From Rhodoligotrophos defluvii (GTDB taxonomy: Bacteria > Pseudomonadota > Alphaproteobacteria > Rhizobiales > Im1): a stretch of 64,000 bases of DNA. Location of the stretch: the NCBI RefSeq assembly GCF_005281615.1, contig NZ_SZZM01000004.1:360034-424033 (forward strand). The letters are read 5' to 3'. Positions 24,278 through 32,589 of this stretch are shown piece after piece. The notes below the pieces were generated by a model. That model worked only from the letters and a program-made list of their open reading frames with translations. It had not been told where the DNA came from and ran no database searches. A program made the translations under genes and the position numbers. Every line of letters begins with the position of its first letter. The first letter of the stretch is position 1.

Positions 24278-25285
24278 ATGGAGACGCTCAAGAACATCCG
24301 CCTCTTCCTCAAGGTGGTGCAGACCGGCAGTTTCTCGGCCGCGGGTCGCATGGTGGGCCTCTCGCCCGCATCGGTTTCGCGCCAGATCTCGACGCTCGAG
24401 CATGCGCTCGGCGTGCGCTTGATCTATCGCACCAGCCGCAAGCTCACCCTGACCGAGGTGGGCCAGATCTATTACGAGCGCGCGGCGGATATCATCCAGG
24501 AGTTCGACACCCTCGAGAGCATCGTCTCCGAACACCACGCCAAGCCACGCGGGTTGCTGCATGTTCACACGCGGGTGGCGGTGGGAACGCGTTTGCTCGC
24601 CTCCGCCCTGCCGGCCTTCCACGAGAACTACCCGGAGATCAAGGTCAAGCTCTGGCTCACCGAGGAGCCGCGCGATCTGATCGAGCACAAGATCGACGTG
24701 GCCATCCGGCTGGGCAACCTCGATGAGCCTTCGCTCGCGGTCCGCAAGCTGTGGGACGCCAGCCGCCGCATCATCTTTGCAAGTCCCGAATACCTTGCCA
24801 ACAGTCCCAAGCTTGAGCACCCCGACGACATCATCCGTCATCGATGCCTCACCTATCTCGACGGCCGTTTCGATGACGGGTCGGCCTTGTGGCGCTTTCG
24901 CGAGCGCGGTGGCACCCGCGACATCCGCGTGACGGGGCCGATCCAGGTGAACAATGCGGAGATCGTGCGCGAATGCGCGCTCGCCGGCATGGGCCTCGGC
25001 CTCTTGCCGAAATGGTGCATCTGGGACGAGCTGCAGTCCGGCCGCCTCGTGCATGTCCTGCCGGAATGGCCGGTGACCCCCGGCATCTTTGACCACAACA
25101 TCTACGCGGTCTACGAGCGGTCCCGCTATGTGCCGCTCAAGGTGCGCACATTCGTCAATTTTCTCGTCGGCTTCTTCGCCAACCGCAAGGACGGCGCCAC
25201 CGCCATCACCGATTTCGCGCCGCTGTTCAGCGGGCAGGATCTCGAGGATCGGCTGCATTTCGAGAACGAGTGGTCGACCATGTGA
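24278..25285 (+). CDS. LysR-family transcriptional regulator
   Basis: A 335-residue regulator. It starts METLKNIRLFLKVVQTGSFSAAG with the winged helix, followed by LSPASVSRQISTLEHALGVRL, and the effector domain contains VNNAEIVRECALAGMGLGLLPKW. The class resembles DmlR/AaeR-type LysR proteins. The C-terminus is about 30 residues longer than average. It is divergent from the iron dehydrogenase gene and upstream of the carboxymuconolactone-decarboxylase-like gene, so it may control either flank. A longer frame from 24134 is not supported by homologue-like sequence. Confidence 0.87.
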   Translation: METLKNIRLFLKVVQTGSFSAAGRMVGLSPASVSRQISTLEHALGVRLIYRTSRKLTLTEVGQIYYERAADIIQEFDTLESIVSEHHAKPRGLLHVHTRVAVGTRLLASALPAFHENYPEIKVKLWLTEEPRDLIEHKIDVAIRLGNLDEPSLAVRKLWDASRRIIFASPEYLANSPKLEHPDDIIRHRCLTYLDGRFDDGSALWRFRERGGTRDIRVTGPIQVNNAEIVRECALAGMGLGLLPKWCIWDELQSGRLVHVLPEWPVTPGIFDHNIYAVYERSRYVPLKVRTFVNFLVGFFANRKDGATAITDFAPLFSGQDLEDRLHFENEWSTM

Positions 25286-25488
25286 GCGCCGGCGCCGCCC
25301 CAGGGCACGCCGGGCCGGCCCTCTCCACACCTTTGCGGAAAATGAAAAGAAGGTTGTTGAGCATTGGTATTTTCTTCCGCGCCTTTGTCCCTACCATGGC
25401 ACGCAAGGCGCCGGCACTTGCCGCCGCGCAAGCGCAAAGAACCGGCTGCTCTCCACAAGGCCGACAGTAAACCGAGGAAGAGGACAGG

Positions 25489-26262
25489 ATGGGAACGCTC
25501 GATGCGCGCCGCCAAGCGCTCAAGGACGAATTCACGTCAGCCCGCGGCTACTGGAGTGATCTATGGTCGGATCTTCTTGAGATCGATCCGGATTTCTTTG
25601 AAGCCTACAAGAATTTTTCGTCTGCGCCCTGGAAGCGCAAGGGCGGTCTGGATCCGAAGATCAAAGAGCTGATCTACATCGCGATCGACACCTCGACGAC
25701 GCATCTCTACGACCCCGGCACGCGCATCCACATGCGCAACGCGATCCGCTACGGCGCCACCCGCGACGAGATCATGGAGGTGTTGGAGCTCACCTCCGTG
25801 CTCGGCATCCACGCCTGCTCGCTGGGTGTGCCGATCCTGCTCGAGGAAATGCGCGCCACGGGCAAGGGCGGTCCCTTGCCGGAGGGCGAGCTCACGCCGC
25901 ATCAGGAGAAGCTCAAGGCGCAGTTCATGGACGTGCGCGGCTATTGGAGCCCGCTCTGGGACGGTGTGCTCAGGATGTCGCCGGATTTCTTCGAGGCCTA
26001 TCTCGAATTCTCGGGCGTGCCCTGGAAGAAGGGGCCGCTCGAGCCGAAGGTGAAGGAGTTCATCTACATCGCCATCGACGCCGCGACGACCCACCTCTAC
26101 GAGCCCGGCTTGCGGATCCACATCCGCAATGCGTTGAACTACGGCGCGACTGCAGCGGAGATCATGGAAATCTTCGAGCTGATCAGCGTGCTCGGCATCC
26201 ACACCATCACGTCCAGCGTGCCGATCCTGACCGACGAGCTCGCGCAGGCCGGCAAGCGCTGA
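25489..26262 (+). CDS. Tandem carboxymuconolactone-decarboxylase-like protein
   Basis: A 257-residue cytoplasmic protein made of two similar CMD/AhpD-fold repeats (about residues 10-115 and 135-250). Each has the SPDFFEAY/DPDFFEAY start, the YIAIDxxxTHLYxPGxRIHxRNA helix and GAT..EIMEVLELTSVLGIH. The conserved histidine remains, but the AhpD CxxC pair is replaced by Tyr and Gly in both halves, so a peroxiredoxin-type redox role is unlikely; a decarboxylase or isomerase-like or binding role fits better. GAGGACAGG lies before the ATG. It is 82 bases upstream of the Liv transporter genes. Confidence 0.85.
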   Translation: MGTLDARRQALKDEFTSARGYWSDLWSDLLEIDPDFFEAYKNFSSAPWKRKGGLDPKIKELIYIAIDTSTTHLYDPGTRIHMRNAIRYGATRDEIMEVLELTSVLGIHACSLGVPILLEEMRATGKGGPLPEGELTPHQEKLKAQFMDVRGYWSPLWDGVLRMSPDFFEAYLEFSGVPWKKGPLEPKVKEFIYIAIDAATTHLYEPGLRIHIRNALNYGATAAEIMEIFELISVLGIHTITSSVPILTDELAQAGKR

Positions 26263-26344
26263 GCTTCCGTGCCGAACTCGCGCCGCGCAGGCGCAGCCGG
26301 AAGATCGGCTGTCTTCACAAAGAGCAATAACGTGGGAGGACTGA

Positions 26345-27574
26345 ATGAACTACTCCGTAGCAAAAGCGGGATCGCGCGGCTTGGCAGTGCTGGCCGGGGC
26401 GGCCCTTGCGGCCATGCTGGGCGCGGGCGTTGCCTCGGCCCAGGAAACCATAAAGCTGGGTTTCACCGCCGCCTTGACCGGTCCGTTCAACGAGTTCGGC
26501 GAGGGCATTCGCCGTGGCGCCGAGATCGCCGTCGAGGAATGGAACAAGAAGGGTGGCGTCAACGGCAAGAAGGTCGAGCTCGCCGAAGTGCTCGATGACC
26601 AGCTGGTGCCCGACCGCGCCGTTCAGAACATGCGCCGCATTCTCGACAACGACGAGATCGTCGCGGTGATCGCGCCTTCGGGCAGCGGTCCGACCCTGGC
26701 GGTGGTCGACATGCTGGAGGCCGATGGCCGCCCGGTGTGCAACACCCAGGCGCAGACCCCCGCCATCGTCTATCCGAAGGGCGACGACGGGCCGCCGCGG
26801 CCGAACGTCTTCTCGGTCTCGATCAGCAACAGCGTCGAGTCGGCGAAGCTTGCCCAGGTGCTGTCCACCTACAAGAATATCGGCCTGCTCCACGAGAGCA
26901 CCGGATATGGCGTCACCGGCGCCAAGCTGGTGGCGGAAAAGCTGAAGGCCGCCAATCCCGATATCAAGATCACCATGGAATCCTACAATCAGCGGGCTCA
27001 GGACATGACCGCCCAGCTCACCAGCGTGCAGCGCGGCGGTGCGGAGGTCATCCTGGTGATCGGCCTCGGCGCGGACCTCGCCGTCATCCGCAAGAACATG
27101 GCTCGGCTCAACATCAACGTGCCCTTCTACGCCTCGGCTGGCGGCATCACGCCGCCCTATATGGAAGGTGCGGGCGACCTGGTGGTCGGCACCCGGGCGG
27201 CGACCACCAAGACCCTGGGGCTCGATCCGCTGCCGCCCGGTACTCAGAAGTTTGTTGATCTGTACAAGGCGAAATACGGCACCGACCGTTGGTGGGGACC
27301 CAATCCCGAGCGGGCGCAGATCTCCATCGCCACCACGGTCGGCGCGGCCTATGATTGCGTGAACCTGCTGGTTTCGGCCATCGAGCGGGCCGGCTCCACC
27401 GAGCCGGAGGCGATCATCAAGGCCCTTGAGGAGACCAAGGACGTTCCCGGCGTCGGCATCAGATCAATATCCTTCAGCCCGGAGAAGCATACGGCGCTGG
27501 GGGTGGATGACCTTGCCGTCTACGAGATCGGCAAGGAGGGCGATCGCATCAGCCTCAAGATCGTCCAGGAATAG
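26345..27574 (+). CDS. Liv-type ABC transporter substrate-binding protein
   Basis: A 409-residue periplasmic binding protein of the branched-chain amino acid / urea / aromatic-acid type (Peripla_BP_6). Residues 1-32 form a signal peptide (cleavage after ASA). Typical segments are IKLGFTAALTGPFNEFGEGIRRGAE, VAVIAPSGSGPTLAVVDMLE and RAQDMTAQLTSVQRGGAEVILVIG. GGGAGGACTGA precedes the ATG. The transporter permeases and ATPases follow after a 504-base gap containing a hairpin and repeats. Ligand specificity cannot be inferred; such proteins next to catabolic genes often bind aromatic or quaternary-amine compounds. Confidence 0.91.
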   Translation: MNYSVAKAGSRGLAVLAGAALAAMLGAGVASAQETIKLGFTAALTGPFNEFGEGIRRGAEIAVEEWNKKGGVNGKKVELAEVLDDQLVPDRAVQNMRRILDNDEIVAVIAPSGSGPTLAVVDMLEADGRPVCNTQAQTPAIVYPKGDDGPPRPNVFSVSISNSVESAKLAQVLSTYKNIGLLHESTGYGVTGAKLVAEKLKAANPDIKITMESYNQRAQDMTAQLTSVQRGGAEVILVIGLGADLAVIRKNMARLNINVPFYASAGGITPPYMEGAGDLVVGTRAATTKTLGLDPLPPGTQKFVDLYKAKYGTDRWWGPNPERAQISIATTVGAAYDCVNLLVSAIERAGSTEPEAIIKALEETKDVPGVGIRSISFSPEKHTALGVDDLAVYEIGKEGDRISLKIVQE

Positions 27575-27588
27575 GGGCTGCAACGGGA

Positions 27589-27630
27589 GGCCGCTCTCCC
27601 CCTGCGCGTCGATCATCAGGGGGAGCGGCC
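27589..27630 (+). terminator. Stem-loop after the binding-protein gene
   Basis: The left arm GCCGCTCTCCCCCTG pairs with CAGGGGGAGCGGC, with a two-base bulge, around a 12-base loop beginning 15 bases after the stop codon. There is no T tract. It can act as a partial terminator or mRNA stabiliser that lets the binding protein be made in excess over the membrane subunits, a usual pattern in Liv operons. Confidence 0.6.
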
Positions 27631-27659
27631 CGCAATTTCGGGCGTTTGGCTCGCCCCTG

Positions 27660-27759
27660 GAGCATGGGTCCCGAACCGAAGCGCCGCCTTCGCGAGAAGC
27701 GGATCACGCTCAAGCAAAGGATCAGGGCGGGATGGCAATTCCGGACGAGTCGTCCCGCC
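27660..27759. repeat. Interspersed palindromic repeat, degenerate copy 2
   Basis: This stretch runs in the same order as the element at 13292: GAGCATGGGTCCCGAA, then GATCACGCTCAAGCAAAGG, then GGGCGGGATGGC. It ends in GGACGAGTCGTCC, a short inverted repeat. The 504-base gap 27575-28078 contains this element, the terminator and the 66-base tandem repeats; I see no gene in it. Confidence 0.65.
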
Positions 27760-27761
27760 CC

Positions 27762-27959
27762 GGAGCATTTTCGAGCGAAGTGGGTACCGGTTCGCGTGAA
27801 GAAAATGCGACCAGGCAAAGACTCAGCGGAGCATTTTCGAGCGAAGTGGGTAGCGGTTCGCGTGAAGAAAATGCGACCAGGCAAAGACTCAGAGGAGCAT
27901 TTTCGAGCGAAGTGGGTAGCGGTTCGCGTGAAGAAAATGCGACCGGGCAAAGACTTAAG
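27762..27959. repeat. Three tandem copies of a 66-base hairpin repeat
   Basis: Three head-to-tail units start at 27762, 27828 and 27894, each 66 bases and nearly identical; differences are C/G at unit position 26 and a few bases at the right end of the third unit. Within a unit GCATTTTC pairs with GAAAATGC and GCGAA with TTCGC, so each copy can form a hairpin. The period is divisible by three, so a repetitive open frame appears on the minus strand, but it is not a gene. A partial copy is at 14438. It lies between the Liv binding-protein and permease genes. Confidence 0.92.
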
Positions 27960-28078
27960 AGCGGTTCCGCGATGTGGAGAAAAGCGGAAACGCTCTAGAC
28001 CGGCCACGAGAAGCCGGATTTCAATGTGAAAGGCCGCGCGCTGCAGCGGGTTGACGCAAGCTTTTGGGGAGGTGCGGA

Positions 28079-28963
28079 TTGAACATCTTTCTCTCGCTGG
28101 TCCTGGCGGGCGTGAGCGTGGGGTCCGTCTACGCCCTCGTGGCGCTGGGGTTGAACGTCACCTTCTGGACCACCAAGACGCTCAATTTCGGCCACGGCTC
28201 GCTGATGATGTTCTGCGCCATGCTGCTGGTCTATTTCGCCAGCCAGGGCATCGCCATGGCCGCCGCCGCCATCCTGTCGCTGCTGGTTGTGGCGGGCTTC
28301 GGCATGTTCATCGAGCGCTTTACGGTGCGGCCGGCGCTGAAGAGCAATAACAGCATGGGCTGGGTGGTCTCGACCCTCGGCTTCGGCATCCTTTTGCAGG
28401 GTGTGGCCGCCAAGCTGTTCGGCTCCCAGGCGGTGGCGTTCCCGTCGCTCCTCTTCGGCTCGCAGGATTTCATCACCGTCTTCGGCTTGCACATCGCGCT
28501 GCAATATCTGCTCGTGTTCGGCCTGTCGGTCTTCCTGGTGGTGGTGCTCGAGGCCTTCCTGCGGCTGACACGCTGGGGCCAGGCGGTGCGCGCCGTCTCC
28601 CACGATCCGGAGCTCGGCCGCGTCAACGGCATGCCGGTGAACCTGATCATCATCGGCTCCTTCGTGCTCTCGGCCCTGCTCGCCGGCGCCGCGGGCCTGC
28701 TGGTTTCGCAGATCGGCGGCACGGTCGATCCGGCCTTCGGCTTCAACCTGGTCCTCTTCGGTTTCGTGGCGGCGGTGGTCGGCGGCATGGGCAGCTCGGT
28801 CGGCGCCCTGGTCGGCGGCATCGCCCTCGGCGTCCTGTCGAAGCTGATCGGCGGCTACATCTCCTCCGCTGCGGAACAGCCGGTGGCCTTCGCCATCCTC
28901 ATGCTGATGCTCGCGCTCAGGCCCAATGGTCTGTTCGCCCAAGCCGAGGCCACGAAGGCATGA
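28079..28963 (+). CDS. Liv-type ABC transporter permease (LivH family)
   Basis: A 294-residue inner-membrane permease with about eight helices; YALVALGLNVTFWTTKTLNFGHGSLMMF and GKAVRAVSHDPE-type EAA region (GQAVRAVSHDPELGRVNG) are typical. The start is a TTG at 28079 preceded by GGGGAGG with a six-base spacer; no nearby ATG exists. The stop overlaps the start of the LivM-LivG fusion gene (ATGA). It forms the channel together with LivM. Confidence 0.9.
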   Translation: MNIFLSLVLAGVSVGSVYALVALGLNVTFWTTKTLNFGHGSLMMFCAMLLVYFASQGIAMAAAAILSLLVVAGFGMFIERFTVRPALKSNNSMGWVVSTLGFGILLQGVAAKLFGSQAVAFPSLLFGSQDFITVFGLHIALQYLLVFGLSVFLVVVLEAFLRLTRWGQAVRAVSHDPELGRVNGMPVNLIIIGSFVLSALLAGAAGLLVSQIGGTVDPAFGFNLVLFGFVAAVVGGMGSSVGALVGGIALGVLSKLIGGYISSAAEQPVAFAILMLMLALRPNGLFAQAEATKA

Positions 28964-30786
28964 CGAAGCTCAAGAGCACCCTCACGGCCATCATCACCAA
29001 CACCTATCTGCTGGCGGCGGTTGTCGCAGCGCTTGCCATAGGCGCCAGCTGGATGAGCTCGGGCACCGTGCACATCCTGAGCTTCGTGATGATCACCGTC
29101 ATCTTCGCCCTCAGCATCAATCTGCTGACCGGCCTTGCCGGGCAGATCTCCCTTGGCCATGCCGGCCTGTTCGGCATGGGCGCCTATGTGACCGGCATCC
29201 TGGCCAAGACCTACGGCCTGAGCGTGCTGTTGGCCATTCCCCTGGGCACGCTTTCGGCGGCACTGGTCGGCTATCTCCTCTCCTTTCCGGCGGGCCGCGT
29301 GCGTGATGTCTATCTCGCCATGATGACCCTCGGCTTCGGCATGATCTTCTTCGAGATCGTGCGCGAGTGGAACGATGTGACCGGCGGCATGATGGGACTG
29401 AGCGGCGTGCCGTCGCCCACCCTCCGTTCGCTGAAGGTTTTTGGTCTGCGCATAGACGAGGTGTGGTTCTTCCGCGTCATATTGCTGATCACGGTTCTGA
29501 CCATCTGGGTCGTGCACAACATCACCCGCAGCCGCACCGGCCGCGCCTTCTATGCGATCCATCACAGCGAGATCGCCGCCGGCAGCCTCGGCATCTCCCG
29601 CAGCGGCACCAAGCAGCTGGCTTATGTGCTGAGCGGCCTCCTGGCCGGCCTGGCGGGCGCCCTTTACGCCCATCTGGTCGGCTATCTCGGGCCGGACAGC
29701 TTCGGCCTGAACCGCTCCATCGAAGTGCTGGTCATCGCCATTGTCGGCGGTCTCGGCTCCATCGCCGGCCAGGTGCTCAGCGCCACCCTGTTCACCTTCC
29801 TGCCGGAAACCCTGCAGGTCTTCGCGGAATACCAGTTCATCGTCTATGGGCTGATCCTCACGTTCTCCCTCATCGTGCTGCCCCGCGGCATCGCCGGATT
29901 GCTGCTTTCACCGCCGCGCTTCATCCAGCAGCGATCGCTCGAGCAGATGCAGGCGATCGCGCCCACCGCGCCGCCAATGGCGGCGGGCGCCGAGGCAGGC
30001 GCTGGCAGCGGCGGCGTTCTCACCGTCAAGGGCATCACCAAGAATTTCGGCGGCCTCACCGCGCTCGACAATGTGTCGCTCGAGCTGAAGCCCGGTCGCA
30101 TCACCGCCCTGGTCGGCCCGAACGGCTCGGGCAAGAGCACCCTGGTCAATGTGATCAGCGGCATTTACTTGCCGAGCGACGGGCGCATCGAGTTCAAGGG
30201 CCAGGATATCACCGGCCTGCCGGATCACCGCATCGCCCAAGCCGGCATCGTGCGCACCTTCCAGGACCCGCGCCTGGTGCCGAACTTCACCGTGCGTGAA
30301 AACCTGCTCCTCGGTGCCCATCGGCTGATGTCCCACAGCGGCCTCGCGTCCGCCTTGGCCCTGCCGTCCGCGATCGAGGAGGAGGCAGCCTTCCTCGCGC
30401 GCATCGACCGGGTCATGGAGCTGACGGAACTCAAAGCCACCGCCGATCAGGTCATCGAGTCCCTGCCTTACGGCTATCGCCGGCTCGCCGAGGTGGCGCG
30501 GGCGCTGGTGGCTGAGCCCAGCGCCATTCTGCTGGACGAGCCCGCGGCGGGCCTGTCGGAAGTGGAGATGGAGCACCTTGCCCGCATCGTCAGACGCATG
30601 AAGGACATGGGCCTGACCATCATGCTCATCGACCATCACATGGATTTCCTGGCCGAACTCGTTGACGACGTGGTGGTGCTCGACAGCGGCCGGGTCATCT
30701 ATCGCGGCACGATCGAGGGCATGCGCTGCGACCGCACTGTCATCAACGCCTATCTCGGCGACGAGCAGGAGGCGGTGAATGCTTGA
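28960..30786 (+). CDS. Fused Liv-type permease and ATP-binding protein (LivM-LivG)
   Basis: A 608-residue fusion. Residues 1-315 are the LivM permease (LSINLLTGLAGQISLGHAGLFGMGAY and NITRSRTGRAFYAIHHSEIAAGS). An alanine-glycine linker (AAGAEAGAGSGG) leads to the LivG ATPase with Walker A GPNGSGKST, the Q-loop FQDPRLVPNFTVRENLLLG, signature LPYGYRRLAEVARALV and Walker B AILLDEPAAGLS. It couples ATP hydrolysis to transport; the fusion is common in alphaproteobacteria. The next gene, LivF, overlaps its end by eight bases. Confidence 0.93.
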   Translation: MTKLKSTLTAIITNTYLLAAVVAALAIGASWMSSGTVHILSFVMITVIFALSINLLTGLAGQISLGHAGLFGMGAYVTGILAKTYGLSVLLAIPLGTLSAALVGYLLSFPAGRVRDVYLAMMTLGFGMIFFEIVREWNDVTGGMMGLSGVPSPTLRSLKVFGLRIDEVWFFRVILLITVLTIWVVHNITRSRTGRAFYAIHHSEIAAGSLGISRSGTKQLAYVLSGLLAGLAGALYAHLVGYLGPDSFGLNRSIEVLVIAIVGGLGSIAGQVLSATLFTFLPETLQVFAEYQFIVYGLILTFSLIVLPRGIAGLLLSPPRFIQQRSLEQMQAIAPTAPPMAAGAEAGAGSGGVLTVKGITKNFGGLTALDNVSLELKPGRITALVGPNGSGKSTLVNVISGIYLPSDGRIEFKGQDITGLPDHRIAQAGIVRTFQDPRLVPNFTVRENLLLGAHRLMSHSGLASALALPSAIEEEAAFLARIDRVMELTELKATADQVIESLPYGYRRLAEVARALVAEPSAILLDEPAAGLSEVEMEHLARIVRRMKDMGLTIMLIDHHMDFLAELVDDVVVLDSGRVIYRGTIEGMRCDRTVINAYLGDEQEAVNA

Positions 30787-31489
30787 ACTGCGCGACGTCA
30801 AGGTCAGCTATGGCGCGGTGGAAGCGGTGCGCGGCGTCTCCATCACGGCCAGGCCCGGCACCACCACCGCCATCCTCGGCGCGAACGGCGCCGGCAAGTC
30901 CTCGCTGCTGCGGGTCATTTCCGGCATCGCCCCTCTGCGCGGCGGCAGCATCATCATCGACAGCCGGGACGTCTCGAAAATCCCGGCCGAGCGCAGGGCC
31001 AAGCTGGGCCTTGCCCACGCCATGGAGGGGCGCCGGCTGTTCCGCCAGCTCACGGTCGAGGAAAACCTGCGGCTCGCCTGGTCCTTCGGCAGCCGCAAGG
31101 CACCCGTCGCGGAAGCGGTCGATGACATCTACCAGCGTTTCCCCATCCTCGAAGAAAAGGCCAAGGTGCAGGCCGGCTATTTGAGCGGGGGCCAGCAGCA
31201 GATGGTCATCCTGTCCTGCGCCACCATCCGGCAGCCGTCCTACCTCCTGCTGGACGAGCCCTCCCTCGGCCTTGCGCCCATCATCGTAACCCAGATCTAC
31301 GAATTCATCACCGGCTATGCCCGCCGCTCCGGTGCAACCGTCATCATCGCCGAGCAGATGGCAAGTCTGGCCCTCAGGGTTTCCGACCATGGCTACGTCC
31401 TCCGTCGCGGCCGCATCGTGCTCGAGGGCGAAAGCCGCAAGCTCCTGGCCGATGGTATCGCCAACGCGCTTTCGGCAAGCTACCTTTAG
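30779..31489 (+). CDS. Liv-type ABC transporter ATP-binding protein (LivF family)
   Basis: A 236-residue ATPase. Walker A GANGAGKSS, the family-typical GRRLFRQLTVEENLRL, signature YLSGGQQQMVILSCATI and Walker B YLLLDEPSLGLAP are present. It pairs with the LivG half of the fusion protein. AGGAGG lies six bases before the ATG inside the upstream gene, and the two reading frames overlap by eight bases. The carnitine-dehydrogenase-like gene follows after 73 bases on the same strand. Confidence 0.92.
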   Translation: MLELRDVKVSYGAVEAVRGVSITARPGTTTAILGANGAGKSSLLRVISGIAPLRGGSIIIDSRDVSKIPAERRAKLGLAHAMEGRRLFRQLTVEENLRLAWSFGSRKAPVAEAVDDIYQRFPILEEKAKVQAGYLSGGQQQMVILSCATIRQPSYLLLDEPSLGLAPIIVTQIYEFITGYARRSGATVIIAEQMASLALRVSDHGYVLRRGRIVLEGESRKLLADGIANALSASYL

Positions 31490-31562
31490 GCCCATCGTCG
31501 GCGCGGGCTTTCGTGAAATGCCGTCGCGCCGCTTCATCGCCACTGCCTTCGGAACATCAGCC

Positions 31563-32528
31563 ATGCCATTCATCACGCACGACGCAGTCCGGACCATCGC
31601 TGTCATCGGCGCCGGCACCATCGGCGCATCCTGGAGCGCCTGGTTCCTGGCCCGCGGCCTCACCGTCCGCGTGAGCGATCCGGCCCCGGCCGCCCCCGAC
31701 ATGGTGCGCGCCTATGTGAGGGAGGCCTGGCCGGCCCTGCGTCAGCTCCGCATCACGGAAGAAGCGGTGGACCAGGCCCTGGCGCGTCTCTCCTTTCACG
31801 CCTCCGCCGGTGAAGCCGCTCAAGGTGCCGACTTTGTCCAGGAAAATGCGCCGGAGCGGGTTGCGGTGAAGCAAGCGGTGCTGAAGGAGATCGACGCCGT
31901 TGTCCCCGCCGACCGGGTGATCGCCTCCTCCACCTCGGGCTTCGGGGTCACCGAAATGCAGGCCGAGATGCGCCATCCGGAACGGCTGGTCGTCGGCCAT
32001 CCCTTCAATCCGCCGCACCTCATCCCGCTGGTGGAGGTGGTCGGCGGCGGCCGCAGCTCGGAAGAGGCCGTGCAATGGGCGATCGGCTTCTACAACCACG
32101 TGGGCAAGCGCGCCATCCATGTGCGCAAGGAGGTGCCTGGCCACATTGCCAATCGCCTGCAGGCGGCGCTCTGGCGCGAGGCCCTGCACCTTGTGCAGGA
32201 AGGGGTCGGCAGCGTCGATGACATAGATGCGGCCATCGCCTATGGCCCCGGGCTGCGCTGGGCCATCATGGGCCCGCATCTCACCTTCCATCTGGCTGGC
32301 GGCCGCGGCGGCATCGCCCACTTCTTCGACCATCTCGGGCCAAACGTGGAGAAGTGGTGGGCCGACCTGGGCACGCCGCACATCACGCCGGAGCTGCGCG
32401 ACATGATCGCCCGCGGGGTCGAGGAGGAGATCGCCGGCCGCTCCTATGAAAGCCTTGTCGAGCACCGCGACAAGGCCCTGCTCGGCGTGCTGGCCGCCAC
32501 CAGACAGCCGTTGCCTGCAGAGGAATAA
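31563..32528 (+). CDS. 3-hydroxyacyl-CoA dehydrogenase-family protein, carnitine 3-dehydrogenase-like
   Basis: A 321-residue NAD-dependent dehydrogenase. The N-terminal Rossmann motif is IAVIGAGTIGASWSAWFLARG; HPFNPPHLIPLVEVVGG holds the catalytic region, and YGPGLRWAIMGPHLTFHLAGGRGG followed by HFFDHLGP matches the pattern I associate with L-carnitine 3-dehydrogenases and lambda-crystallin-like L-gulonate dehydrogenases rather than CoA-thioester enzymes. The expected reaction is oxidation of a beta-hydroxy acid such as carnitine to the 3-oxo compound; the substrate is not proven. The HD-domain gene follows 61 bases later, and the Liv transporter precedes. Confidence 0.85.
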   Translation: MPFITHDAVRTIAVIGAGTIGASWSAWFLARGLTVRVSDPAPAAPDMVRAYVREAWPALRQLRITEEAVDQALARLSFHASAGEAAQGADFVQENAPERVAVKQAVLKEIDAVVPADRVIASSTSGFGVTEMQAEMRHPERLVVGHPFNPPHLIPLVEVVGGGRSSEEAVQWAIGFYNHVGKRAIHVRKEVPGHIANRLQAALWREALHLVQEGVGSVDDIDAAIAYGPGLRWAIMGPHLTFHLAGGRGGIAHFFDHLGPNVEKWWADLGTPHITPELRDMIARGVEEEIAGRSYESLVEHRDKALLGVLAATRQPLPAEE

Positions 32529-32589
32529 GGTCGCAAGATGCCACATGGCGGCAGCGCGCGCTACCGCCACCGCTGCGGAGGGATTGGCA

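Noticed and set aside
27762..27959. Possible CRISPR array
   Set aside because: The units are contiguous with no variable spacers and contain long internal palindromes; no cas genes are near.
27555..28007. Minus-strand open frame with 22-residue repeats
   Set aside because: It is produced by the 66-base tandem DNA repeats, whose period is a multiple of three; there is no start context and no protein motif.
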